The translations under genes and the position numbers were made by a program. From contig JAIERC010000421.1 of assembly GCA_019747165.1 (NCBI GenBank), positions 1-11,395 on the forward strand: a stretch of DNA of 11,395 bases, read 5' to 3'. Positions 1 through 6,363 of the stretch are shown in pieces. The notes beneath the pieces were generated by a model. The model searched no databases. It saw only the letters and a list, made by a program, of their open reading frames with translations, and had not been told where the DNA came from. Source of the DNA: Sphingomonas sp. Its GTDB lineage: Bacteria > Pseudomonadota > Alphaproteobacteria > Sphingomonadales > Sphingomonadaceae. The first letter of the stretch is position 1, and the number at the start of each line of letters is the position of its first letter.

Positions 1-137
1 TCGAACGCCAAACCGACCTTTATCTCTCCACGCTACGGCGCTTCGTCGAGGCGGCGGGCGGCACCCTCGAACTGCGTGTCGAGCTGCCCGGCAAGGGGGT
101 GATGCACCTGACCGGAGTGGGAGAGATTAACCCTTAA
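1..137 (+). CDS. C-terminal end of a HigA/XRE-family antitoxin-like regulator (partial)
   Basis: Only the last 44 complete codons are present, and the gene begins before the window. Reading from base 3, the protein has an E-R-x-T-D-x-Y-L-x-T-L-R-R-F-V-E-A-x-G-G core followed by L-E-L-R-V-E-L-P-G, and it ends at TAA 135-137. This is the pattern of the tail of HigA-like XRE-family DNA-binding proteins. In those, a helix after the helix-turn-helix (Y-x-S/T-T-L-R-R) leads into a short beta strand that ends near the C terminus. Such proteins usually follow a RelE/HigB-like toxin gene, which would lie to the left. The helix-turn-helix itself is not visible, so the call rests on the tail alone. It has no evident link with the catabolic genes. 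Confidence 0.6.
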   Translation, partial: ERQTDLYLSTLRRFVEAAGGTLELRVELPGKGVMHLTGVGEINP

Positions 138-187
138 TTACGAAATTACGGCGACAGTTCACTAAACACCCAAAGAAACCACGTCCC

Positions 188-1687
188 TCACCCCATCGTC
201 GGGATCACAAACGCGTTCGCCGCTTCGCCCACCCCGCCATCGGGCCAGCGCTGGGTGATCGTTTTGATCTTGGTCCAGAACTTGATGCCTTCGGGGCCGT
301 GCTGGTTAGTGTCGCCGAAGGCGCTACGCTTCCAGCCGCCAAAGGTGTGGTATGCAACTGGCACCGGGATCGGCACGTTGATGCCGACCATACCGACATT
401 CACGCGCGCGGCAAATTCGCGCGCAGCATGGCCGTTGCGGGTGAAGAGCGCGACGCCGTTACCATATTGGTGCTGTGAGGGGAGTGCGAGTGCTTCCTCA
501 AAATCGGCCGCGCGGACAATTTGCAGCACGGGGCCGAAGATTTCTTCCTTGTAGCTTTCCATGCTTGGCTTGACGTGATCGAACAGGCTGGGGCCAATGA
601 AGAAGCCCTTTTCATGCCCCTGCAGGCTGAAACCGCGCCCGTCGACGACCAGCTCCGCGCCTTCGTCCACGCCGGTCTGGATCCAGTTTTCGACCCTCGT
701 GCGATGCGCCGCGTTTACCACTGGGCCGTAATCGGCATCCTTGTCAGTCGACACGCCGATCCGCAGCTTGGCGATGGCTGGGAGCAGCTTTTCGCGCAGT
801 GCCAGCGCGGTTTTCTCGCCGACCGGCACCACCACCGGCAGCGCCATGCAGCGTTCGCCCGCTGATCCGAACGCCGCGCCCGACAGCTCAGCAACGACCT
901 GGTCGAGATCGGCGTCGGGCATGATTACGCCGTGGTTCTTGGCCCCGCCCATCGCCTGGACGCGCTTGCCCGCCGCAACACCGCGCCGATAGACATGGTG
1001 CGCGATATCCGACGAACCCACAAAGCTGACCGCGCTGATCGCCGGATGATCAAGGATCGCGTCGACCATTTCCTTGTCGCCGTGCACCACCTGCAAGATG
1101 CCGGCTGGCGCGCCCGCTTCCAGCATCAACTCGGCGAGCCGCACCGGCACCGACGGATCGCGCTCCGACGGCTTCAGGATGAAGGCATTGCCGCACGCAA
1201 TGGCGACGCCGAACATCCACATCGGGATCATCGCCGGGAAGTTGAACGGCGTAATGCCCGCACCGATCCCCAGCGGCAGCCGCATAGAATAGACATCAAT
1301 GCCCGGCCCGGCCCCTTGGGTATATTCGCCCTTCAACAGATGCGGCACGCCGCAGGCGAATTCGATGACGTCGAGCCCGCGTTGCACATCGCCGCGCGCG
1401 TCGGCGACGACCTTGCCATGTTCGGCCGACAGCAAATGCGCCAGCTCATCGATATGCGCCTCCACCAGCCGCTTGAATTCGAACATCACGCGCGCGCGCC
1501 GTTGCGGATTGGTCGCTGCCCAGCCCGGCTGCGCCGCCTGCGCTGCTGCCACCGCGCGATCAAGCTCGGCCTGCCCACCCAGCGGCACCTGCGCCTGCAC
1601 TGCGCCACTATTGGGATCGAACACATCGCCGAACCGTGTGGCAGCCGCACCGGCAGGACCGGCAATGTGATGATCGATGATGCGCAT
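188..1687 (-). CDS. mmsA: Methylmalonate-semialdehyde dehydrogenase (CoA-acylating)
   Basis: The 499-residue product matches the usual MmsA length of about 500. It belongs to the aldehyde dehydrogenase superfamily and converts methylmalonate (or malonate) semialdehyde, CoA and NAD+ to propionyl-CoA (or acetyl-CoA), CO2 and NADH, in valine, inositol or beta-alanine catabolism. Visible motifs are T-P-F-N-F-P at residues 146-151 (with the oxyanion Asn), F-V-G-S at 222-225 in the NAD fold, and the nucleophilic Cys280 in G-E-R-C-M. Near 247-252 it has G-G-A-K-N-H where hydrolytic aldehyde dehydrogenases have E-L-G-G-K. Loss of that Glu is the family hallmark, which lets CoA take the acyl group. 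The open frame extends to 1816, but ATG 1687 is chosen because AGGAGAG precedes it by 5 nt and M-R-I-I-D-H fits the family N terminus. The usual partners mmsB and acyl-CoA dehydrogenase are not adjacent. Confidence 0.93.
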   Translation of the reverse strand: MRIIDHHIAGPAGAAATRFGDVFDPNSGAVQAQVPLGGQAELDRAVAAAQAAQPGWAATNPQRRARVMFEFKRLVEAHIDELAHLLSAEHGKVVADARGDVQRGLDVIEFACGVPHLLKGEYTQGAGPGIDVYSMRLPLGIGAGITPFNFPAMIPMWMFGVAIACGNAFILKPSERDPSVPVRLAELMLEAGAPAGILQVVHGDKEMVDAILDHPAISAVSFVGSSDIAHHVYRRGVAAGKRVQAMGGAKNHGVIMPDADLDQVVAELSGAAFGSAGERCMALPVVVPVGEKTALALREKLLPAIAKLRIGVSTDKDADYGPVVNAAHRTRVENWIQTGVDEGAELVVDGRGFSLQGHEKGFFIGPSLFDHVKPSMESYKEEIFGPVLQIVRAADFEEALALPSQHQYGNGVALFTRNGHAAREFAARVNVGMVGINVPIPVPVAYHTFGGWKRSAFGDTNQHGPEGIKFWTKIKTITQRWPDGGVGEAANAFVIPTMG

Positions 1688-1915
1688 GGAGTCTCTCCTG
1701 GGGAAGCTTTTCGTCCCTTTGGCATAGCCAGTCGCCGCTGTCAGCGTCTGCGATAGGGCTGAGCGTCGCACGCCCGAAATCTGCCCCGTAAAAGAGGGCG
1801 CACAGAGGAAGCCCAAGCAGCTTTCCGATCAGCAGATTATTGGTATCGTGGCCGAAATCGGGGTTTGCGCGGTTGTGACGGAGCCTCAGCGCCAACGCGC
1901 CAGTCCACCGAAGGC
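1688..1915. other. Intergenic region between the AraC-type gene and mmsA
   Basis: These 228 bases separate two genes read in the same direction. The space is large enough for an independent mmsA promoter. Apart from the mmsA ribosome binding site I see no convincing -35/-10 pair, no strong terminator hairpin with a T-tract after the regulator, and no persuasive small gene. Short open frames that cross it continue into shadows of mmsA. Confidence 0.5.
1693..1699 (-). promoter_or_regulatory. Shine-Dalgarno site that fixes the mmsA start
   Basis: On the minus strand the sequence reads AGGAGAG, 5 nt before ATG 1687. It supports the 499-residue start over the longer open frame that begins at 1816, whose extra 43 residues look unlike any aldehyde dehydrogenase. 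Confidence 0.8.
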
Positions 1916-2878
1916 TTAGCTATCCAACTGTAACGCTCGGCGAAAGCGTCCCGGCGGCATGCCGGTTTCCCTTACAAAGGCACTGGTGAAATGCGCCTGA
2001 TTGGCAAAACCACAGCGCAGGCTGATGTCGGCCAGGCTGTGCCGTTCGCTTTCCATCAACGTCCGGGCGCGCAACAGGCGTCGCGACCGGACATATTGAT
2101 AGGGCGACTCGTTGACCGTCTTTTTGAAGACTCGGCAGAAATGGAACATCGATATGCCGGCGACGTCGGCAAGGTCCTTTGTGGTGATTTTATCAGCCAA
2201 ATGCGCCTCGATGTAATCAAATACGCGATTGAGCTTGAACGGACTGATGTGGAGCCGATCGGGCGTCACGCGGCTGGGGGGCAACGATGTTCGGGCCAGT
2301 GCCGGTGCGACGTAGCGATAAAGGCCCTCAAGATAGAGGTCATGGCCGAACCCAGGAGAAACCAACTCTTGCTCAATCATCTCCATGACGTTCGCCAGCG
2401 CGGCATTGCGAAACCCGAGCGCCGGATCGAGGCTTACCGCGTCGGACGGGTCAAAATGTCGGGCGAGAAATCCAGGGGGAAAATGCAGGATCAGTGACTG
2501 CGACAGTGAAGGAAATTCCAGATCCGCATCGACGCCGTGCGGCAGGTAGCAGCACAGATCGCGCGCCAGCGTAGAGGACTGGAAAGCACCACCCGCACGT
2601 GCTTCAAATACCCCGCAAGACCGCCTGGCCAGCAACAGCGAATCGGGCCTGTGGCTGCCGCGCGAACGCGTTTGCAGCGGTGCCTTTGTCGTGCTGCCAA
2701 GATGGCGGATGGCCTGAACGCCATCGCTGCTCGCCGCCACAAGCTTGCTGATTGGCGCAGCGGACCAGGCGATTTCGTCATAGCTGCGCGCGCCGGTTGC
2801 CGCGTACGTTCTTAGCGTATCCTTTTCAGACGACATCCCCCACATCCCGTGATCAGATTCGCATCCTATCGATGCCAT
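1916..2878 (-). CDS. AraC/XylS-family transcriptional regulator
   Basis: This is a protein of up to 320 residues with a C-terminal AraC-type DNA-binding domain at about 210-316. The first helix-turn-helix lies near 232-254 (T-T-K-D-L-A-D-V-A-G-I-S-M-F-H-F). The second lies near 281-304 and carries the family signature D-I-S-L-R-C-G-F-A-N-Q-A-H-F-T-S-A-F and then P-P-G-R-F-R-R. Residues 1-200 form a divergent ligand-sensing half without a motif I recognise. Start choice is uncertain. ATG 2878 gives the full length but has no clear ribosome binding site, while ATGs at 2845 and 2836 are internal alternatives, the latter abutting a G-rich run. The gene is divergent from the 3043-6357 operon and lies upstream of mmsA on the same strand, so it may control either. 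Pseudomonas MmsR, the activator of mmsAB, belongs to the same family, but similarity to it specifically was not tested. Confidence 0.88.
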   Translation of the reverse strand: MASIGCESDHGMWGMSSEKDTLRTYAATGARSYDEIAWSAAPISKLVAASSDGVQAIRHLGSTTKAPLQTRSRGSHRPDSLLLARRSCGVFEARAGGAFQSSTLARDLCCYLPHGVDADLEFPSLSQSLILHFPPGFLARHFDPSDAVSLDPALGFRNAALANVMEMIEQELVSPGFGHDLYLEGLYRYVAPALARTSLPPSRVTPDRLHISPFKLNRVFDYIEAHLADKITTKDLADVAGISMFHFCRVFKKTVNESPYQYVRSRRLLRARTLMESERHSLADISLRCGFANQAHFTSAFVRETGMPPGRFRRALQLDS

Positions 2879-2978
2879 GGCCGCTACTGCCGGACGAAAT
2901 GACGCAATACACTTTTAGGGCGGTGCCCGATCCAACGCCTCCTTGCAAAGGCACTCGCTCGATCTGCATTGATCATAA

Positions 2979-2994
2979 CTGAACAAACGTTTAG
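2979..2994 (+). promoter_or_regulatory. Palindromic operator candidate, copy 1
   Basis: The sequence is CTGAAC-AAAC-GTTTAG, a 16-bp imperfect inverted repeat (the second half reads CTAAAC on the other strand). The two half-sites match those of the site at 9950-9965 base for base, when that site is read in the direction of its gene. It ends 48 nt before the ATG of the first gene of the operon, in a position where binding would affect its promoter. Size, symmetry and spacer look like a TetR-family operator. The binding protein is not identified. Confidence 0.6.
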
Positions 2995-3028
2995 CAGGAA
3001 GATGGTCAGGCCGCAACGTCGTTCCTGT

Positions 3029-3036
3029 GGAGAGGG
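3029..3036 (+). promoter_or_regulatory. Shine-Dalgarno site of the first operon gene
   Basis: GGAGAGGG lies 6 nt before ATG 3043. The in-frame GTG at 3040 would leave only 3 nt, so ATG 3043 is the better start. Confidence 0.75.
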
Positions 3037-3042
3037 ATAGTG

Positions 3043-3882
3043 ATGGACGAACATACCACCCAGGCAATGACCGTCCGGCGAATGAACTTCGCCTTCACGC
3101 CCGATATGGAGCGGGTGTTTGTCAAGGACGATCCCGACACGTCCTACACGTTTCTGGGCACCTGGATGATGTTGCCTTATCTGGAGCCGTATCTGATTCG
3201 GACGATGCGCCAGGCCTTGCCGCATATCCGCGAGCCGCAGCTGAAAGAGGATCTGAAGCGGTTTTGCGCGCAGGAAGGCGAGCATTTCAAGCAACATGCG
3301 ATCGTCAACGACATGATCCGCGATCTGGTGCCTGGATTCGCCGCGCTGAAACCGATCGAGATGGAGCTCGACGCCGAATTCAAGCGATTCAGCAAGGACA
3401 AGCCGCTGAAATTCAACCTGGCTTACGCCGAAGGGTTCGAATCGATGACCAGCGCGATGTCGCGCGCGCAGCTTGAAACTGGCATGTTTGACCGCACCGA
3501 TAGCCCGCTCGCCGATCTCGCCAAATGGCATATCATGGAAGAAATCGAGCACCGCACCGTGGCGTTCGACATCTACGAGCATGTCGTCGGCAGCTATCCC
3601 TACCGGCTGCGAATCGGCCTGTGGGCGCAATCGCACTTCATCAAATGGGGCACGCGGCTGGCCAAGACGATGAAGGATGCCGACCCTCAGACGATGGCGC
3701 GCTTTCAGGAGCCCGACATCGTCGCCGCGCGCAAGAAGTTCAATGCGCATTTCTGGCGGCGCGGCCTGCCACGCTTGGCGCAAACCTATTCGCCTTGGTA
3801 CGATCCGCGCAAGGTTGACCTGCCCGATGCGTTCCAGATCGCGCGGAACCGATACTCCGACCTCGCCACCGCCCTCGCCTGA
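3043..3882 (+). CDS. PF10118-type 'metal-dependent hydrolase' family protein with a di-iron carboxylate motif set
   Basis: The 279-residue product resembles the family annotated as predicted metal-dependent hydrolase (PF10118/COG3687), whose activity is largely unknown. It is soluble and mostly helical, with no signal peptide. The acidic and His residues fall in a ferritin-like order: Glu48 (L-E-P-Y), E78-x-x-H81 (E-G-E-H), Glu130 or Glu133 (Y-A-E-G-F-E), and E167-x-x-H170 (E-I-E-H), with further His at 85 and 163. This E...ExxH...E...ExxH layout with gaps near 30 and 37 is what four-helix di-iron oxygenases and ferritins show. By inference the protein could be a di-iron oxidant rather than a hydrolase. 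It opens the operon, 17 nt before the cupin gene, downstream of the shared palindrome. Family placement is fairly sure; the reaction is not known. Confidence 0.78.
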   Translation: MDEHTTQAMTVRRMNFAFTPDMERVFVKDDPDTSYTFLGTWMMLPYLEPYLIRTMRQALPHIREPQLKEDLKRFCAQEGEHFKQHAIVNDMIRDLVPGFAALKPIEMELDAEFKRFSKDKPLKFNLAYAEGFESMTSAMSRAQLETGMFDRTDSPLADLAKWHIMEEIEHRTVAFDIYEHVVGSYPYRLRIGLWAQSHFIKWGTRLAKTMKDADPQTMARFQEPDIVAARKKFNAHFWRRGLPRLAQTYSPWYDPRKVDLPDAFQIARNRYSDLATALA

Positions 3883-3899
3883 CCCTTGCGGAGAGACCA

Positions 3900-4445
3900 A
3901 TGACCGACATGACTCCGGCCCATGCCACCGCCTTGGCCGAATTCGCGGCAAAAGTGGCCGCCCGCCCGATCGTCCCTGCCCATAGCGACACGCAAACGCT
4001 GCACGTCGGCGCCAGCGACCTCCCCTGGGCCGAGGCGGGTGACGGCAGCGCCATCCAGTTGCTGCATGTCGATTTGAATCAGGGGATATGGATCAGCAAC
4101 ACGCGCGTCCCGGCTGGCTATAAGGTGGTGAAGCATTTCCACACCGGCCAGGTGTACGGCGTCACGCATCAGGGCCGCTGGTTTTATGCAGAGAGCCCGG
4201 AAGAGGTGAATTCGCCTGGTTCCTATCTTTATGAGCCGGCGGGGTCGGTCCACACGCTCACCACGCCCGCCGATCAGGAAGGCGACACCATTGTCTGGTT
4301 TGCGGTCCACGGTGCCAACATCAACCTGGACGATGAGGGCAATATCGTTTCCATCGTCGATGCGCGCGCGGCGCTGGATATTTATTGCGGCTATTGCGAT
4401 GCGCTTGGGCTCGATCGCAGCAAGCTGATCGTGATCGGCGAATGA
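3900..4445 (+). CDS. Cupin dioxygenase of the 2,4'-dihydroxyacetophenone dioxygenase family
   Basis: The 181-residue single-domain cupin has G-Y-K-V-V-K-H-F-H-T-G at 73-83 and E-P-A-G-S-V-H at 112-118. His79, His81 and His118 are the likely metal ligands, and Glu98 is a possible fourth. Length and motif order match the 2,4'-dihydroxyacetophenone dioxygenase family (ChrR-like cupins). Its characterised member is an iron enzyme that splits the C-C bond between the carbonyl and hydroxymethyl carbons of an alpha-hydroxyketone, giving 4-hydroxybenzoate and formate. The substrate here is unknown, and ChrR-type anti-sigma and other cupins share the fold. GGAGAG lies just before ATG 3900. The stop overlaps the next gene (ATGA at 4442-4445), so co-translation with the dehydrogenase is likely. 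The neighbours, an alcohol dehydrogenase and an epoxide hydrolase, are consistent with a hydroxyketone substrate. Confidence 0.8.
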   Translation: MTDMTPAHATALAEFAAKVAARPIVPAHSDTQTLHVGASDLPWAEAGDGSAIQLLHVDLNQGIWISNTRVPAGYKVVKHFHTGQVYGVTHQGRWFYAESPEEVNSPGSYLYEPAGSVHTLTTPADQEGDTIVWFAVHGANINLDDEGNIVSIVDARAALDIYCGYCDALGLDRSKLIVIGE

Positions 4446-5485
4446 TGCGCGCGGTTGTGTTGCGCGATGCCGCGCTGACCGTCGAAGAGCGGCCTATGCC
4501 CGAACCTGGTTCGGGGGATGTGCTGATCCAGACACGCTATTGCGGGATTTGCGGCTCTGACCTTCACCTCGCCAAGCACGGTGCTGAGATTGCCAAGATC
4601 GGCGAGGAAATGGGCGCGCCGCCGCAGGACATGTCGCGCGGGCTGGTGCTTGGCCATGAATTCATCGGTGAGATCGTCGGCTTTGGTGCCGATACCGCCC
4701 AGACTCTCAGCGTCGGCGACCGCGTCGTGTCGGTCCCGTTCCTGCTGCGCGACGGCGCGCCGCTGTCGATCGGGGCCAGCCTGGATGTCGGCGGGGCCTA
4801 TGCCGAATATTTCCTCGCCTCCGAAGCGCTGCTGATGAAGGTGCCCGACAGCGTGCCCGATGAAGCGGCAGCACTGGTCGAACCGCTGGCGATTGCGGTC
4901 CATGCCGTCGCCAAGTCGCCAGTATCGGGCGACGCCCACGCGACGATCATCATGGGGTGCGGGCCGATCGGCCTTGCCGTTGCCGCCGTGCTGAAGGCGC
5001 GCGGCGTTTCCACGATCATCGCCGCTGATTTCTCTCCCAAGCGGCGCGAGCTGGCCTCCGCGATGGGTGCATCGCTGGTGCTCGATCCGCGCGAACGCCC
5101 GGCCTTTGCGGCAGCGGCAGAGGTCGCCCCCGGCAAGCCTGTTGCGGTATTCGACTGCACCGGTGCGAAGGGCGTCCTCGCCCGGACGATCAAGGACGCG
5201 CCCGCCGGCACGCACATCACAATTGCGGGCATTGCGCCGGGCGAAGAGACTTTCAGCCCGATGATCGCCATCGCCAAAGAAATCGGCCTGCAATTCGTCG
5301 TCTATTACTCGCCCGAGGAATTTGGCGAGGCGCTGACGATGATCGCCGAGGGCAAGCTCAACTGGCAGCCTTTGGTGACCGGCAAAGTCAGCCTGGACGA
5401 GGTTGCCGCCGCCTTCGTCGCGCTCGAGGACCCCGAAAGCCACGCCAAGATCCTGATCGACCCACGGCGCCCGGCCGGCGCATGA
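4442..5485 (+). CDS. Zinc-dependent medium-chain alcohol dehydrogenase
   Basis: The 347-residue product has the two MDR domains: a GroES-like catalytic half at about 1-155 and a Rossmann half at about 160-300. Catalytic zinc ligands are probably Cys37 (C-G-I-C-G-S-D), His72 (G-H-E-F) and Glu147. The four-Cys structural zinc lobe is missing: residues 98-120 contain no Cys. The nucleotide motif is G-C-G-P-I-G at 172-177, with Asp196 at the end of the second strand, which favours NAD+ over NADP+. It should oxidise a secondary alcohol or vicinal diol, and the butanediol dehydrogenase-like branch is the nearest in feel. I start it at ATG 4442, overlapping the cupin stop; a second ATG follows at 4445. 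The open frame extends upstream to 4385 but only as a shadow of the cupin gene. Its stop overlaps the epoxide hydrolase start. Confidence 0.88.
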   Translation: MMRAVVLRDAALTVEERPMPEPGSGDVLIQTRYCGICGSDLHLAKHGAEIAKIGEEMGAPPQDMSRGLVLGHEFIGEIVGFGADTAQTLSVGDRVVSVPFLLRDGAPLSIGASLDVGGAYAEYFLASEALLMKVPDSVPDEAAALVEPLAIAVHAVAKSPVSGDAHATIIMGCGPIGLAVAAVLKARGVSTIIAADFSPKRRELASAMGASLVLDPRERPAFAAAAEVAPGKPVAVFDCTGAKGVLARTIKDAPAGTHITIAGIAPGEETFSPMIAIAKEIGLQFVVYYSPEEFGEALTMIAEGKLNWQPLVTGKVSLDEVAAAFVALEDPESHAKILIDPRRPAGA

Positions 5486-6357
5486 CGCCCGAAACGCTGA
5501 CGCTCAGCAGCGGTCCGTTACGCTTTACGGCGACCGCAATGGGCACCGGACCATTGGTCCTGCTAATCCATGGCTTCCCCGACACGCGGGCTACCTTTAA
5601 TTACCAACTGCCCGCGTTGGCCGAGGCCGGATTCCGGGCGGTGGCGGTGTCGCTCCGCGGCTATGAGCCGTCATCGCTACCTGCCGATGGCGATTACCGC
5701 GTGACCTCGCTTGCCGCCGATGTGATCGGCTGGATCGACGCGCTGGGCGAAACAACCGCGCATCTTGTCGGGCATGATTGGGGCGCGACGATCGCCTTTG
5801 CGGCGGCCGCCCTCGCGCCCGACCGGATCGCATCGCTGGCCGTCCTCGCTGTCCCGCACCCGGCGCGCTTTGCCGAATCCTATCTGACCGTCCCAGCCCA
5901 GCAGGCGCGCTCCGCCTATATTATGGAATTCATGTCGCCTGACGCAGACGCGATGATTGTCGCTGATGATTGCGCCTATCTCGAAAACCTGTGGCGCAAA
6001 TGGTCGCCTGGCTGGACCTTCCTGGAAGGCGATATAGGCCCGATGCGGCGCGCGATGCAGCAACCCGGTGTCGCCACGGCGGCGCTGAGCTATTACCGGC
6101 AAGCGCTCGACGTCGTCAGCGATGCAGGCAAGGCATCTCAGGCGTTGCTAGCCGGACCATTCGCAGTGCCGACGCTGGGCATGACCGGCGAGCAGGACGG
6201 CTGCATTTCCGCCGATGTGTTCGACGCATCAATGCGCGACGCCGATTTTCCCGGCAGCCTGCGCGTCAAACGGATCGCCGGCGCCGGCCATTTCCTGCAC
6301 CGGGAAGCTGCCGACGAAGTGAATAATCAGCTGATCTGCTGGATGCGCCGCCACTGA
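5482..6357 (+). CDS. Alpha/beta-hydrolase, epoxide hydrolase type
   Basis: The 291-residue enzyme has H-G-F-P at 30-33 (oxyanion side) and the nucleophile elbow G-H-D-W-G at 97-101 with Asp99. An Asp nucleophile marks epoxide hydrolases and dehalogenases rather than esterases. The rest of the epoxide hydrolase set is present: lid tyrosines Tyr146 and Tyr204/205, acid Asp239 (E-Q-D-G) and base His270 (G-A-G-H-F). The spacing from the nucleophile (+47, +105/106, +140, +171) is close to that of the Agrobacterium EchA enzyme (Asp107, Tyr152, Tyr215, Asp246, His275). It should open an epoxide with water to a vicinal diol, in the cytoplasm. The start overlaps the dehydrogenase stop (ATGA, 5482-5485). 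It is the last gene of the operon and faces a convergent gene only 6 bases away. Fluoroacetate or haloalkane dehalogenase is a less likely alternative, since those lack the second lid Tyr. Confidence 0.87.
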   Translation: MTPETLTLSSGPLRFTATAMGTGPLVLLIHGFPDTRATFNYQLPALAEAGFRAVAVSLRGYEPSSLPADGDYRVTSLAADVIGWIDALGETTAHLVGHDWGATIAFAAAALAPDRIASLAVLAVPHPARFAESYLTVPAQQARSAYIMEFMSPDADAMIVADDCAYLENLWRKWSPGWTFLEGDIGPMRRAMQQPGVATAALSYYRQALDVVSDAGKASQALLAGPFAVPTLGMTGEQDGCISADVFDASMRDADFPGSLRVKRIAGAGHFLHREAADEVNNQLICWMRRH

Positions 6358-6363
6358 CAGCGA

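Larger units (their letters stand above)
2879..3042. promoter_or_regulatory. Divergent promoter region between the AraC-type gene and the catabolic operon
   Basis: This 164-base gap between divergently read genes must hold the promoters for both. It contains a palindromic operator candidate at 2979-2994 and a strong ribosome binding site at 3029-3036. The stretch at 2968-2999 is locally AT-richer than its surroundings, as expected for a promoter. I could not fix a -35/-10 pair with confidence. Confidence 0.6.

Noticed and set aside
161..177. ACTAAAC near the left end, resembling half of the shared palindrome
   Set aside because: The second half-site is absent (AAAGAA instead of GTTCAG or GTTTAG) and the position is downstream of two converging genes, not in a promoter.
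188..1687. Missing general-base Glu in the aldehyde dehydrogenase
   Set aside because: The G-G-A-K-N-H replacement is normal for CoA-acylating methylmalonate-semialdehyde dehydrogenases, so it is not a defect.
932..1756. Long + strand open frame of 274 codons across mmsA
   Set aside because: It lies antisense to a clear aldehyde dehydrogenase. Its product is rich in Arg and His with no family pattern, typical of a shadow frame in GC-rich DNA.
1688..1895. Extended N terminus of mmsA (start at 1816) and a small overlapping minus-strand frame
   Set aside because: The good Shine-Dalgarno at 1693-1699 and the family N terminus place the start at 1687, and the small frame has no ribosome site or family signs.
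2884..3951. Long minus-strand open frame of 355 codons opposite the first operon gene and crossing the divergent promoter region
   Set aside because: The + strand protein has clear family motifs and a strong ribosome binding site; the antisense product is Arg/His-rich with no domain signs.
4391..5443. Minus-strand open frame of 350 codons opposite the alcohol dehydrogenase
   Set aside because: It is the complement of a well-supported MDR gene and shows no recognisable motif.
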